Shown: positions 34,940 through 45,300, numbered from the stretch's first letter. The stretch: 64,000 nucleotides of DNA from an uncultured Cohaesibacter sp. (GCF_963662805.1 NZ_OY759867.1:248001-312000), one strand, 5' to 3'. Numbers and translations are program-made. The notes: a model not told the origin generated them from the letters alone.

Positions 34940-36009
34940 TAGCGTTTCTCCCTTGTCAGATAGCGCTGTACCAGAGAAATCATCAGGACGATGAAGAAGA
35001 GGATGACCGAGATGGTCGATCCGCCGGAGATGTCCTGTTTGCCATAGCCGCGCTCTACCGCCTGGAAGACAAGCGTCTGGGTGGAATCAAGTGGCCCACC
35101 GTTGGTCATGACATCAATCTGTGCGAACAGGGCGAAGGCCTGCATGGTGATGACGATGAGCACCAACACGGCTGTGTTTCTGAGGCCCGGCCATGTCACA
35201 TAGCGGAAGGTTTGCCATGCGGACGAGCCTTCGATGGCTGCGACTTCATAAAGTGTGGCGGGAATGGTCTGTAGGCCGGAAAGCCAGATGACCATGTGAA
35301 AGCCCATCGCCTGCCATGCGGACATGACGATGATGGAACCAAGAGCTGTGTCAGGATTGCCAAGCCAGTCGACAGGCTCGAAAGCGCCGAAGGTCAAGGC
35401 CGCGAGGATGTTGTTGAGCAGGCCGTCATCGCCGTCATAGATGAAGCGCCAGAGTAGCGAGATGACGACGATCGAGATGACAACCGGCGTGAAATAGATG
35501 GCTCTGAAGGCATTGATGCCCCTGAGTTTCTGATTGATCAGCAGGGCAAGGCCAAGCGCACCCCCTCCTTGCAGCGGCACGATGATCAGAACGAATAGCA
35601 TCGTGTTGGTCAGGGCCTTCATGAAGACAACGTCTTTGGCCACCACGACCTTGGCATTGTCACCACTTTGCCAACGGAACCATTCGCGCATGCCTTTATA
35701 CTGCTCGAACTCGGGATTCCGCGTCACCGTCCGCACGCGCGGATAGGCGATGCTGCCGTCCTTCTCATGCACGATCTGGCCCGCCTCATCCCGTTCAGGC
35801 TCCAGCGTGATCACCGACACACCGAGCAGGTTCTCGTAGTTCGACAGTCCGACAAATTCGGTCGGATTGGGCGAGATCAGCCGCTGATTGGTGAGGGAAA
35901 ACCAAAAGGCGAAGAAGAAGGGCAGAATGATGAAGACAAACAGCAGGATGAACCCTGGAAGGGCAAAGGCCCAACCGGCCCCGTTTGAACGGGTAAGCTT
36001 CGAAGCCAT
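34939..36009 (-). CDS. Carbohydrate ABC transporter permease, MalF type
   Basis: Permease of 356 residues. After the first membrane segment (FALPGFILLFVFIILPFFFA) comes an inserted periplasmic loop of about 75 residues, longer than in minimal MalF-like proteins. The EAA loop is LYEVAAIEGSSAWQTFRYVT. Two tandem ATGs exist at 36012 and 36009; the second is better spaced from GGAG. It follows the binding-protein gene and a hairpin. Confidence 0.9.
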   Translation of the reverse strand: MASKLTRSNGAGWAFALPGFILLFVFIILPFFFAFWFSLTNQRLISPNPTEFVGLSNYENLLGVSVITLEPERDEAGQIVHEKDGSIAYPRVRTVTRNPEFEQYKGMREWFRWQSGDNAKVVVAKDVVFMKALTNTMLFVLIIVPLQGGGALGLALLINQKLRGINAFRAIYFTPVVISIVVISLLWRFIYDGDDGLLNNILAALTFGAFEPVDWLGNPDTALGSIIVMSAWQAMGFHMVIWLSGLQTIPATLYEVAAIEGSSAWQTFRYVTWPGLRNTAVLVLIVITMQAFALFAQIDVMTNGGPLDSTQTLVFQAVERGYGKQDISGGSTISVILFFIVLMISLVQRYLTREKR

Positions 36010-36170
36010 CATACTCTCCGGTTCAACTGGATGAAGGGTGGAGTCGTCGTGCGGGGGCGACGACTTCCACTCCCGATGTGAGCGTGCCATTGGAGTGGCA
36101 CGCTGCGATGCGTCTCAGCCCCCCCTAACAGATTGCGCGCAAGCCGCAAGGGAGCGGACACAAGGGAGAA

Positions 36171-36190
36171 CCCGCCAATCTGTCGGCGGG
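36171..36190 (-). terminator. Intercistronic hairpin after the binding-protein gene
   Basis: CCCGCC at 36171-36176 and GGCGGG at 36185-36190 form a GC-rich stem just after the binding-protein stop. There is no clean T-tract, so it probably stabilises or attenuates the message, letting the binding protein be made in excess over the permeases. Confidence 0.5.
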
Positions 36191-36202
36191 CTCTCTCACC
36201 AC

Positions 36203-37462
36203 CTAGTGGCCGTAGCCACTGTTCTTTTCGATGTCGGCGTTGATTTCGTCAACGGCAGCATCAAGGGTGTCGGCAACGTCAGCTCCGTTGGCAAGGTCGG
36301 CCATGGCTTTGGTGAAGACCTTGGACTGGACCACATAACCCGGCGTGATCGGACGAACCATCGCCTGCTCGGCGGAGAGATCGTAGAAGACGGCGAGCGG
36401 GCCACCCTGTTTGTAGTTCTTGGTCATCTCTGCGGCTTTGGCTGTCGAGGGAATGAGGCCGATGCCATCGGAGAAGGCAGCGAGATATTTGTCCTGAATG
36501 GCGAACTCGATGAAAGCAGACGCCCCGTCCGGATGCTCGGAGGTGGCGGCAACACCAAATTGCCAGGAGCCTGCGCCAATGGTCGGGCCGTTGCCGAAGT
36601 CAGGGGCTGGCAGGAACAGCACATCATCCACTTCGGCCATCGTAGCCACAGCGCGCCAGTTGCCGTTCCACTGGAAGGCGAAGCTTCCGTCGATGAAGCC
36701 GGTCTGTTGATCGGCTGGGCTTTCAGACGTGCCCGGTGCATAACCTTCGGTGAAGAGCGACTGCCACCATTCGCCGAACTTCAGGGCTTCATCGCCATTC
36801 AATGCACCTTCTGCGGTCTTGTAGGTGGAGCGATCAATGATGTCACCACCAAAGCTCTGCAGGAATGGTGAATAGGCATAGGGGTACCATTCACCCTGAT
36901 CGTTCATGCCGAGATCCAGCGCATATTTGTATTTGCCTGAGTCCTTGGCTTTCTTGAGCGCGTCGTTGAACTCTTCCGCGGTCCATGGATGCTCAAGGGT
37001 CGGTGTGCGAAGCCCCAGCTCCTCCAGCGTGGACTTGCGGGCATAGAGTGCGACGGCAGCGTCCCACAGGCCGATGGAATAGAGCTTGCCATCCCACATG
37101 CCCTTGGTGCCCGGCAGGAAGTCCGTCAGCTTGCTTTCGTCGATCTGCAGCGGCTGCATATAGCCGGACCAAGCCCAGTTCGGCATGATTGGCCCGTCGA
37201 CATCGATGATGTCCGGAAGGTTTCCTGCTAGAGCCGCAGCGACGACAGAATCGTTGTAGCTGGTCTGAGGGAAGCTCTCGATGGTGACTTTCCAGTCGTC
37301 CTGACTGGCGTTGAAGTCATCTACGATCTGATTGATGATCTTGCTTTCAACGTCGTTCCCTGCCCCGTGGTACCACATGGTCAGGTCTGTCTGTGCAAAT
37401 GCTGCGCCGGACATCAGTGTCGACGCGCAAAAGGCTGCGATGAGTGCCTTGTTGAGTTTCAT
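36203..37462 (-). CDS. Extracellular sugar-binding protein, family 1
   Basis: Periplasmic binding protein of 419 residues. A signal peptide ends at AAFA, then DLTMWYHGAGNDVESKIINQ opens the mature protein. The conserved trp-rich and SYNDSVVAAALAG stretches fit the family-1 group used with MalFG permeases. GGGAGG precedes the ATG, inside the last codons of the lacI gene, and the ATG overlaps the lacI stop (ATGA). The ligand is unknown; an oligosaccharide cleaved by the GH32-like enzyme is plausible. Confidence 0.9.
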   Translation of the reverse strand: MKLNKALIAAFCASTLMSGAAFAQTDLTMWYHGAGNDVESKIINQIVDDFNASQDDWKVTIESFPQTSYNDSVVAAALAGNLPDIIDVDGPIMPNWAWSGYMQPLQIDESKLTDFLPGTKGMWDGKLYSIGLWDAAVALYARKSTLEELGLRTPTLEHPWTAEEFNDALKKAKDSGKYKYALDLGMNDQGEWYPYAYSPFLQSFGGDIIDRSTYKTAEGALNGDEALKFGEWWQSLFTEGYAPGTSESPADQQTGFIDGSFAFQWNGNWRAVATMAEVDDVLFLPAPDFGNGPTIGAGSWQFGVAATSEHPDGASAFIEFAIQDKYLAAFSDGIGLIPSTAKAAEMTKNYKQGGPLAVFYDLSAEQAMVRPITPGYVVQSKVFTKAMADLANGADVADTLDAAVDEINADIEKNSGYGH

Positions 37463-38541
37463 TGGTTATTCCTCCCTTTTGGATTTAAAACGCTTACAGA
37501 ATTGAGAGCGGTGACCGATGAACGCCAGCACACGGGGCCGGGAACGAGACCCGGATTCTCGGGCTTTTTCGTCCCGTCCGAGATCAGCTCGAGAAGATGT
37601 CTGGCGGCGATCTGGCCCATGGTGAGATAGGGCAGTTCAACGGTGGTTAGTGGCGGGAACAGGGTTTCGGCAATGACCCGATAATTGTCGTATCCGGCGA
37701 CCGAAATTTCCTCCGGTACCCTTATTCCGCGTGAACGCAGCAGCCCGTAGAGTCGCAACGCCATTTCGTCATTGCCGCAACAGATGACGGTCGGTGGCTC
37801 CTTGAGCTGCAAGAGGCGATCAAGGGCCTGCATGAGGATCTGGCTTTCCCTCTCCTCGCCTTCCTCATAGCCCATGGAGACCAGCTCGTCGGCATAGGGA
37901 ATGTCCGCCTCGGCCAAGGCTTCGCGATAGCCGCGATAGCGCAATCCTGTCGCGACAAGGGTGCGGTCCAGTGTCAGGAAGCCAATGCGCCGGTGGCCAC
38001 TTTGAATGAGCTTGGCGACGAGATCCTTTTGTCCCTGCTTGTCGTCCGGCAACACCGAAGGATGGCCATCCTTGTCAAAGCAGTTGGCCAGAACGATCGG
38101 ATAGCCGTCGGGGATGTTGGGCAGCGTCACCTGTTTGTGGTGGTCGGCCACGTAGATGATCCCCTCGACCCGATGTTGCAGGAAGGTGCGGATGAGATGC
38201 GGCACCTGTTCCGAAATGCCGCCAGTGTCTGCGATCATCAGGGTCTTGCCGCTCGCACCCATGATCTGCTGAATGCCCTGCACGATGAAGAGATCGGGCA
38301 AACCTTCCGGCTCAGTCGGCTCGATACCGTGTGAGATGGCGCCGGTGATTAGACCGACCAGTCCAGACTTGTTGGAGCGCATCATGCGCGCTGCGTTGGA
38401 CGGTACATAGCCCAGTTCCAGCATCGCGTTTTCGACCGCATCCTTGGTTTGCTTCTTGACGGGAGCATCCCCGTTGAGCACCCGAGAAACTGTCTTGGGA
38501 GATACACCTGCGCGCTTTGCCACATCATAAATCGTCGCCAT
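37459..38541 (-). CDS. LacI-family transcriptional regulator
   Basis: Repressor of 360 residues. The helix-turn-helix and hinge are TIYDVAKRAGVSPKTVSRVL and ELGYVPSNAARMMRS, and the periplasmic-binding-like effector domain follows (VGLITGAISHG, PIVLANCF, FLTLDRTLVATGLRYRGYRE). It is the first gene of the operon and overlaps the binding-protein gene, so it should control its own synthesis together with transport. A tandem operator lies 44-70 bases upstream. Confidence 0.92.
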   Translation of the reverse strand: MATIYDVAKRAGVSPKTVSRVLNGDAPVKKQTKDAVENAMLELGYVPSNAARMMRSNKSGLVGLITGAISHGIEPTEPEGLPDLFIVQGIQQIMGASGKTLMIADTGGISEQVPHLIRTFLQHRVEGIIYVADHHKQVTLPNIPDGYPIVLANCFDKDGHPSVLPDDKQGQKDLVAKLIQSGHRRIGFLTLDRTLVATGLRYRGYREALAEADIPYADELVSMGYEEGEERESQILMQALDRLLQLKEPPTVICCGNDEMALRLYGLLRSRGIRVPEEISVAGYDNYRVIAETLFPPLTTVELPYLTMGQIAARHLLELISDGTKKPENPGLVPGPVCWRSSVTALNSVSVLNPKGRNNQ

Positions 38542-38584
38542 GGGAGCCTTGTCCTTTCTCGGATGCAGACCCCAAAATCAAAAA

Positions 38585-38611
38585 TGACATCGGTGTCAGA
38601 CATCGGTGTCA
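38585..38611. promoter_or_regulatory. Tandem LacI-type operator
   Basis: The 13-mer GACATCGGTGTCA occurs twice back to back, at 38586-38598 and 38599-38611; with a preceding T the first reads TGACATCGGTGTCA, a near-palindrome with a central CG as in LacI-family operators. The two sites are 13 bp apart, slightly more than one helical turn, so two dimers would sit on nearly the same face. Confidence 0.7.
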
Positions 38612-38836
38612 TAGCTGTTCGGGACAGCGATTGTCAAGGCCGAGACCTCAATTCAGAGTGGCTGGACGGGGCGAGTGATCCGGAAGGCTTGATCTAACCA
38701 ATTGGAATGGCGAGGGATTAGCGGCTATGGCTCGGACCATTCGTCTTTCGGCTTGCGACAGTTCGGAGCGACGTTGTGGGTGAGCCATTGTTGCAGTTGT
38801 CGGTGGCGTGATTCTGCCGCTCCGGCGTTTTAAGGC

Positions 38837-38870
38837 AAACAAAAATGGCCCCATCGCGGATGGAGCCATT
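38837..38870 (-). terminator. Rho-independent terminator of the peptidoglycan-binding-domain gene
   Basis: On the minus strand AATGGCTCCAT and ATGGGGCCATT pair around CCGCG and are followed by TTTGTTTG. It lies about 55 bases after the stop at 38927. Between it and lacI no gene is visible. Confidence 0.75.
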
Positions 38871-38926
38871 CATCATCATCTCAAGCAATTTGTGCGAGGC
38901 GCCGAAAACACCCCTCGCCTCTCTTT

Positions 38927-39472
38927 TTAGCTGAACCAGCCTTTGACCTTGCTCCAGACCGATTTCTCGGGAGCGGCTTCGGCCGAGCCTTTAACAACTT
39001 CTGCGCCCTTCAGTTCCGGTAGGTCTTCGCTTTCGAACTGTTCCTCGTCAGCGGTCACTGCGGACTTCTTGATGGTTTCGGCGGTGACAACGGACGAGAA
39101 GGATTTCATTTTGGCAAGGGTCGCCGGGCCAGCCATGCCATCGACGGTCAGGCCATTTTCCTTCTGGAACTCCATGACGGCCTTTTTGGTACCCGGTCCG
39201 AACTTGCCATCAGCGTCGATGCCCAGATCTTCCTGCATGGCCTTGACGGCAGCACCGCGAGAGCCGACGCGCAGAAGGACCAATTCATGAAGACCCATTG
39301 CGGTGAAGGTGTCAGGTCCGGCAATGCCGTCAACAGCCAGCCCGTTGGCTTTCTGGAATTCGCGGACGGCTTTTTCTGTGCCCGGACCGAAATCACCGTC
39401 GGCGTCGATGCCGAGTGCTTCCTGCAGACGTTTGACTGGTGCGCCCTTCAGGCCTTTTTTCAAAATGGACAT
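38927..39472 (-). CDS. Protein with two peptidoglycan-binding type 1 domains
   Basis: A 181-residue protein. Two tandem repeats, KKGLKGAPVKRLQEALGIDA with FGPGTEKAVREFQKANGL, and VGSRGAAVKAMQEDLGIDAD with FGPGTKKAVMEFQKENGL, are PG_binding_1 domains. A charged, likely disordered tail ends in SVWSKVKGWFS, an amphipathic helix. No signal peptide is seen, which is odd for a cell-wall binder. GGGGAG precedes the ATG. Its role is unknown. Confidence 0.85.
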   Translation of the reverse strand: MSILKKGLKGAPVKRLQEALGIDADGDFGPGTEKAVREFQKANGLAVDGIAGPDTFTAMGLHELVLLRVGSRGAAVKAMQEDLGIDADGKFGPGTKKAVMEFQKENGLTVDGMAGPATLAKMKSFSSVVTAETIKKSAVTADEEQFESEDLPELKGAEVVKGSAEAAPEKSVWSKVKGWFS

Positions 39473-39695
39473 TGTTTTCTCCCCTGTTTCATCAGGTTTG
39501 CAATGATGGCAACTGATGGTTTTTATCAATTGCGTGCGACTCGCACCCGCCCGCTGAAATTAAGTGATTCACCATAGCGGCTAATGTGCCTCCGGCAAAT
39601 CAATACAGCCAGCGGTTGGTCGGGATTCACACATTCCTTGACAATTGTTTCAAGGGGGTGACGACTTGAAGGGAATGCATCGCCTGTCAGTAAGA

Positions 39696-39715
39696 AAGGG
39701 CGATTGATCGCCCTT
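39696..39715 (-). terminator. Hairpin after the receiver/pseudokinase gene
   Basis: AAGGGCGAT and ATCGCCCTT form a perfect stem around TG, 65 bases beyond the stop at 39781. On the minus strand it is followed by TCTTACTG, only a weak T-tract, so it may be a mild terminator. Confidence 0.5.
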
Positions 39716-39780
39716 CCCTTTTGTTGGCAATGTTCGTGCAGGTTTGTTGCGCCTAGACGAGACAGTTCAGACCGTAGCCG

Positions 39781-40959
39781 CTAGTTCAACAGGTCCTGAT
39801 TGAGCGGAATACGGCAACTGATTTCGAGATTGTCGCCCGACTTTCCGATGCTCCAGCTTCCTCTCAACCGCTGCAGCACAGTTTCGGCGAGCAGAAGGTT
39901 GCCTGCGCGGTCCGATTCAAATAGATCCGCAAACTGAACGGCATTTGGATTAACCAGATCGTAGCCGGAGACTTCGGCCTCTTCGCTGGCACCAAATTCG
40001 GAAATATAGATATCGAGGAATTCGGGACCGAGTTCGTAGCTGACCGAGACGTCGGACTGCTCTTCAGCATAGCGCAGGGAGCCACGCAGAAGGATCGATA
40101 CGAGTTCCTTCAGCAGTCGTTCATCGCTCAGAATGATGGAGTCAGCCACCTGTTCGTAGAAGCTCAGCTGCTTTCCACATTGCTCGGCCTCGAGTTGGCA
40201 ATCGTCTACGGTTTCGGCCAGCAATGCGCTGACATCGAAAGGCTTGAGATTGATGTCATCGCTCTTTTGCAGGGCATTCATGCTTTGATTGAGGAAGGAC
40301 ACCTCATGACGCAACTCAGCCAATTGTGACAGGCTCTGCAAAAGCATTTGTTCGACGTTTTCAACATTGTTGGCCTTAAGAGCCGCCATGGCTAGCGTGG
40401 CAAATCCGTGAGCGCGATCAAGTTGTCCGCTAAGCTGCTTTGTCCAGTCACCGATCTTCTCTGCGTCAAGAAGGCGTTGATCCTTCACGGACTGGGTTTT
40501 TCTTGCGACCTGCACGATGTTGCGCAGCATTGCTTCCAGTGTCTTCTTGGAAAGCTCCTGTTTGGCGAGAAAGAGATCGGCTCCGGACTGAAGGCTGAGT
40601 TCCTGAAAGGATTGGTCATCGAGTGACGACAACACGACAATTGTGCTTGCGCCTTTTCGCTCGTGCGACAGTTGATCAAGGAGGGAAACGGAGGATTCTT
40701 CGCCCATCCAATAGTCGAGCAGATAGAGGTCAAACCCCTTGTCGTGACAAATGGATTTGGCGTCTTCCAATGAATGTGCCGACTGGATGTCGAGTTGGAA
40801 GCCACCCATCTGGTGAAGTAACCAGCTCAGATATCGGGTGTCGATGGGGTCGTCATCAAGCAGAAAACAGGAGAGCTGGATTGCTGCGTCTGCCGGACTG
40901 GTTTCAGCCATGCTGTTGTAGGAAGGTTCAGCTTCTGTATTCTTCCATGCAGCGCACAT
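39781..40959 (-). CDS. Receiver domain fused to a degenerate histidine-kinase-like module
   Basis: A 392-residue signalling protein. The receiver domain (residues about 29-150) has the acidic cluster LDDDP, phospho-acceptor Asp 82 in LLDYWMG, and Lys in FLAKQEL. The C-terminal part looks like a dimerisation helix pair (WTKQLSGQLDRAHGFATLAM) and an ATPase-like fold (DERLLKELVSILLRGSLRYA), but the N-box Asn and both glycine-rich G boxes are missing. It likely binds or scaffolds rather than phosphorylates. Start 40959 has GGGAAG upstream; M17 is an alternative. Confidence 0.75.
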   Translation of the reverse strand: MCAAWKNTEAEPSYNSMAETSPADAAIQLSCFLLDDDPIDTRYLSWLLHQMGGFQLDIQSAHSLEDAKSICHDKGFDLYLLDYWMGEESSVSLLDQLSHERKGASTIVVLSSLDDQSFQELSLQSGADLFLAKQELSKKTLEAMLRNIVQVARKTQSVKDQRLLDAEKIGDWTKQLSGQLDRAHGFATLAMAALKANNVENVEQMLLQSLSQLAELRHEVSFLNQSMNALQKSDDINLKPFDVSALLAETVDDCQLEAEQCGKQLSFYEQVADSIILSDERLLKELVSILLRGSLRYAEEQSDVSVSYELGPEFLDIYISEFGASEEAEVSGYDLVNPNAVQFADLFESDRAGNLLLAETVLQRLRGSWSIGKSGDNLEISCRIPLNQDLLN

Positions 40960-41020
40960 CGTTGGACTTCCCTTAGTTGAATTCCCGCAATTGCTTGAAG
41001 CTTATGTGAAAAACGCTGGT

Positions 41021-41713
41021 CTAGAAATAGACATTCAACAAAAGATCTTTTTTGTTTCCGGTATGCAGAAAAACTTTCCAACCCAATCGGTTTGCTGCTT
41101 CAGCGCTTTCTGCGAGCAAGAGAATCTGCATCAAATCCTGCCTGCCATGAGCGGCATAATCGACCAATCCGATTTTTTCTTTTATTTCATGAGGATAGTC
41201 TGGAATTTGAATTTCCAGTGCCGGGTCGTTCTCTGGGTTTTTGTGCAGCTTCAGGAGAAATCGCGCCCGATCCCACTCTTCCGATGGCGGTAAAAAATTC
41301 TGGAAAATATTGTTAAAAACCCGTGAAGAAACTTCCCGGTCTGTCCAAATCTCCATTGGTTCGCCGAGATCCAGACTTTCGGGCTGCAGATTTGAGTCGT
41401 TCAAAGCGTCTGCCAAAATGTCGTTGATAACAACGTTTTGCATTTCCAGAGGTCGGCAGAAACTGTTTGAAAGGGACCGCAAGGCTTCAACCAGATGGCC
41501 CATCTTGTCGGCTCGCTCGCGCATCATGTTGAGCGTCTGGACGGATTCCTCATCAAGGCCCCCCTCGTTGTCCTCAATCAGCATGTCAGTCAGCTGAATG
41601 ATTTGCCTGATCGGGGCTTTCAGATCGTGTGTGATGCGTCTGGTGAGGTCATAGTGGAATGGCGAGCCAGCAATCTCGGACGCCTGACTGTGATTGCCTT
41701 CGCTGTCCTTCAT
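41021..41713 (-). CDS. Histidine-kinase-like protein with H box but degenerate ATPase part
   Basis: A 230-residue soluble protein. The dimerisation domain is complete, with His 29 in ITHDLKAPIRQIIQLTDMLI and a second helix QTLNMMRERADKMGHLVEAL. The ATPase-like remainder keeps FNNIFQNFLP as a possible N box but has no DxGxG or GxGxG motif. It could be a histidine phosphotransferase or an inactive partner. GGGAGGG precedes the ATG. It lies just before the receiver/pseudokinase gene, probably in one operon. Confidence 0.72.
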   Translation of the reverse strand: MKDSEGNHSQASEIAGSPFHYDLTRRITHDLKAPIRQIIQLTDMLIEDNEGGLDEESVQTLNMMRERADKMGHLVEALRSLSNSFCRPLEMQNVVINDILADALNDSNLQPESLDLGEPMEIWTDREVSSRVFNNIFQNFLPPSEEWDRARFLLKLHKNPENDPALEIQIPDYPHEIKEKIGLVDYAAHGRQDLMQILLLAESAEAANRLGWKVFLHTGNKKDLLLNVYF

Positions 41714-41875
41714 TCCACCCTCCCTGTTTGCGCGCAAAGGGTGAGAGCTAACGTGCCTGAAGTCAACCAACTGTCGTTGTGCGTTGCAGCGCAAGCGTGG
41801 TCCAGCAAGGTGCTATGGCTTGCGCCACACACGGATTGTGATGAATGCGGAACTGGAATTGAGGGCTGATGGGTG

Positions 41876-42088
41876 TCAGGTGCGTTTGGATTCACGCAAG
41901 GTCTGTGCATGTTCGCGAACACGCTTGGACAGCGATCTCAGAGCAATGCTGGTCATGAGCAGCGTCTCTGTTCTCTGCATCCGGAAGGTCTCATCACTCA
42001 TAGCACTGAAATGGGTTTCATCTTCGAGCGTCTGGGACATTGTCTTCCAGGCATCCAAAGCTGACTGCAATTGCATTTCCTTCATCAT
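41876..42088 (-). CDS. Small hypothetical protein in the signalling island
   Basis: A 70-residue, largely helical soluble protein (SALDAWKTMSQTLEDETHFS, SIALRSLSKRVREHAQTLRE). Tandem ATGs at 42088 and 42085 are possible starts; no strong ribosome site is seen. It is on the same strand as the two kinase-like genes and 160 bases before the first. I do not recognise the family. Confidence 0.45.
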   Translation of the reverse strand: MMKEMQLQSALDAWKTMSQTLEDETHFSAMSDETFRMQRTETLLMTSIALRSLSKRVREHAQTLRESKRT

Positions 42089-42331
42089 TCAAGCCACCAC
42101 CCGGCAAATCAGTTGAATTTCTGTTCTTTTTCCACCAAACGAGATACACTGATGGTTAACTGTAATTTTTAAATAGTTAATGTTACTTTAATGCTTGGTA
42201 AGTAACCGTAATCAAAGGATATTAATGATTCTTCGTACGTAGTAAAGGATCGTTTTATACAAAATTAACAGATTTGATTGGTTATCTTGTTTCAGTACTT
42301 AGCGTTTAAGTTGCTGTCTTGAGGGGGAAAT

Positions 42332-45300
42332 ATGGCGGAAGAAGAAAATAAGCTGACCGGGGCAAGCGATGACGCCGAAGCACAGTCGTTTGAGCAGCAG
42401 GAACCTGGCAATACGGAGCCTGCTGACGAGAGGGCCCCTGATGAAAGTGAAGTTGCAGGCCCAGAGGAAGATGCAGAGGATGACATAGACGTGTCGGCAG
42501 CGGTTCGGGTCGTTGCAATCGGCGCGTCAGCAGGTGGTCTGGAACCGATCGAGCAGTTTTTCGAAGCCATGCCAGCGGACACGGGGTTCGCCTTTGTTGT
42601 GGTGCAGCATTTGTCACCCAATTTTCAGTCGATGATGGATCAGTTGATCGAGCGGCATACCAAGATGAGGATCACCCATGCCGAAGATCAGATGCTTATT
42701 GAGCCGAATGTCATCTATCTCAACCCTCCCCGCACGGCTTTGTCCATTCGTGGTGGGCGGTTGGAGGCCAAGGCCTACCCTGATACGGACATGCTGAGCC
42801 TGCCGATTGACGCCTTCTTCACGTCGCTTGCAGAAGAAGAAGGTGAGAAAGCAATCGGCATCGTGATGTCGGGCACCGGGTCTGATGGCGCGCGGGGAAG
42901 CCTGCGTATTGCGCAGAATGGCGGGGCGGTCATAGCGCAGGAGCCTACCTCGGCAAAGTTCGATTCCATGCCGCGCAAGGTCATTGAGAGCGATGCAGCG
43001 ACCTTCGTTGCCGATGTCAAGGAAATGCCCGGCATTCTTGACGCGATCATGAGCGGTAGCGAAGTTTACATAGCCCGGAATGACGATAGCGATGACCCGG
43101 ATGACAAGCCGGAAAATCGCATCCTTTCGATGCTGCAAAAGACCTTTGGAACGGATTTTCGTTACTACAAGAACACGACGGTGCATCGTCGAATCCTGCG
43201 TCGTGCGCTGCTGCAGCGGTTTGCCAATCTCGAGGACTATTGCGAACGGCTCAAGCATGACAGGGAAGAGCTCGACACGCTCTACTGCGATCTTCTGATC
43301 GGTGTGACTAGTTTCTTCCGTGACAAGGAAGCTTTTGAAGTTCTGAAAAGCAAGGCCCTGCCCCAACTTGCGACCATCATGTCCGCCGAGCGGCAATTGC
43401 GTATCTGGACTCCCGGCTGCGCCACTGGTGAGGAGCCCTACTCACTGGCAATCCTGATCAACGAATTTGCCAAGCGTAATGGCCTGACCCTCAATCTGAA
43501 GATCTTTGCGACGGACATCCATTTCAAATCCCTGGAGATCGCCGCAAACGGGATTTACGATGAGGAGGTTATCCAGAGTATCCCTGAAGCTTTGCGCGAT
43601 GAATATCTCAATCGGGTCGATGGCCGCTATCAGGTGAAGCAGAGTCTTCGCCGTCTTGTCGTCTTCTCCTCGCACAACCTGCTCAAAGACCCTCCTTTTA
43701 CGCGGATCGACATGATTTCGTGCCGGAATCTGATGATCTATTTTGCGGAACCTGCCCAGCAGAAGGTCTTGTCTCTGTTCCACTTTTCCCTGCGCAAGGA
43801 TGGCGTGCTGTTTTTGGGATCGAGTGAGACGGTTGGTGCGCTCGAGCCCGAGTTTGCAGTGCTCGACAAGAGATGGCGCGTTTTCTCCAAGAAGCGCAAC
43901 GCACAGCTTCGAGAGGCGGCATTCCTGCTGCCGCCTGACAAAAAGATAAAAGATGAACTAGATGATGATGGAGTTCCATTGAGAGAAACTCGATCCACCG
44001 CATTTGTGTCCTCTCGCAAAGAGAATCTGAAGCGACAGGCACTCTACGACGCCTATGACAGACTTCTCACGAGCTACGCTCCGACCGGCTTTCTCATCAA
44101 TGAGCATGGTGATCTGGTCCATGTGTTTGGTGACGCTGATAAGTATGTGCAAGTTCGCAAGGGCCTGTTCAGCAACCGACTGGTCGACATGGTGCACAAG
44201 GACATGCGGCTTGTTTTCAATGCTGGCATTGAAAGGGTCCTCTCCCTTGGCGGTGATCATGATTTCGAGCGGACTGTCAGCGTTGCCGACGATCAAGGCA
44301 ATGAGAAGCGGCTGAAGGTTGGTATCAACAAATTGGGTAGCAGGGAAGTCAATTCGGTCTATCTGCTGATCACTATCGAAGAAAGGTTTCCCCTCCTCAG
44401 CAAGCCGGTTCTGACGCAGGAAGGCGTTGCCGAAGACAGCGCAGATAAGGAATTTTACGGCCAGCGCATCGCGGAACTGGAGGGTGAGCTGAAGTCAACC
44501 GGCGAGAGCCTGCAGAGCACCATTGAGGAGCTGGAGACCAGCAACGAGGAACTTCAGGCCACGAACGAAGAGCTGATGGCCTCGAACGAAGAATTGCAGA
44601 GTACCAACGAAGAACTGCATTCGGTGAACGAAGAACTCTATACCGTCAGCGCGGAGCACCAGCGAAAGATTCTGGAGCTGACCGAAGTCACGGACGATAT
44701 CGAGAACCTCCTGCGTAGCACGGAAATTGGTACGATCTTCCTTGACGATGAGCGCAGGATTCGGAGGTTCACGCCTGCTGCGACCAAGGCCTTCAACCTG
44801 ATGCCGCATGACCTCGGTCGTCCGATCGAGCATGTCACTTATCGTTTCACGAATATGAACCTCATTCAGAGTGTTCAGGATACCATCCAGTCGGGTGAAA
44901 CGTTCAGTCAGGAAATCGAGGTTGACGGATCTAGCTATCTGCTGACAATCCTGCCCTACAGGACCGAGCTTGGCGCCATCACCGGTGCTGTGCTGACCGT
45001 GGTCAATATTCAGGACCTGAAGGCTGCGCAGGCCCATCTGCACAAGGAACGGGAATTCTTCAAGGCGGTGGTCGACAGCCAGAGCGATCTGATCTGTCGG
45101 ATGAAACCCGATACAACCCTGACCTTTGCCAACAATGCCTTCCGGGCCTTCTTCCGCATCGAGGATGACAAACGCCTGTTGCAGACCAGATTTGTGGATC
45201 TGCTCAATGAGATCACAGGGGCGGAAGTGCTGGCTCAGATCGGCGAAATGCACTCGACGCGAAGCTTTGAAGTCGAATGGCAAGACAAGAAATCCGGCAG

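Noticed and set aside
38648..38869. 73-codon minus-strand frame upstream of lacI
   Set aside because: It has low-complexity composition, no ribosome site, and overlaps a good terminator.
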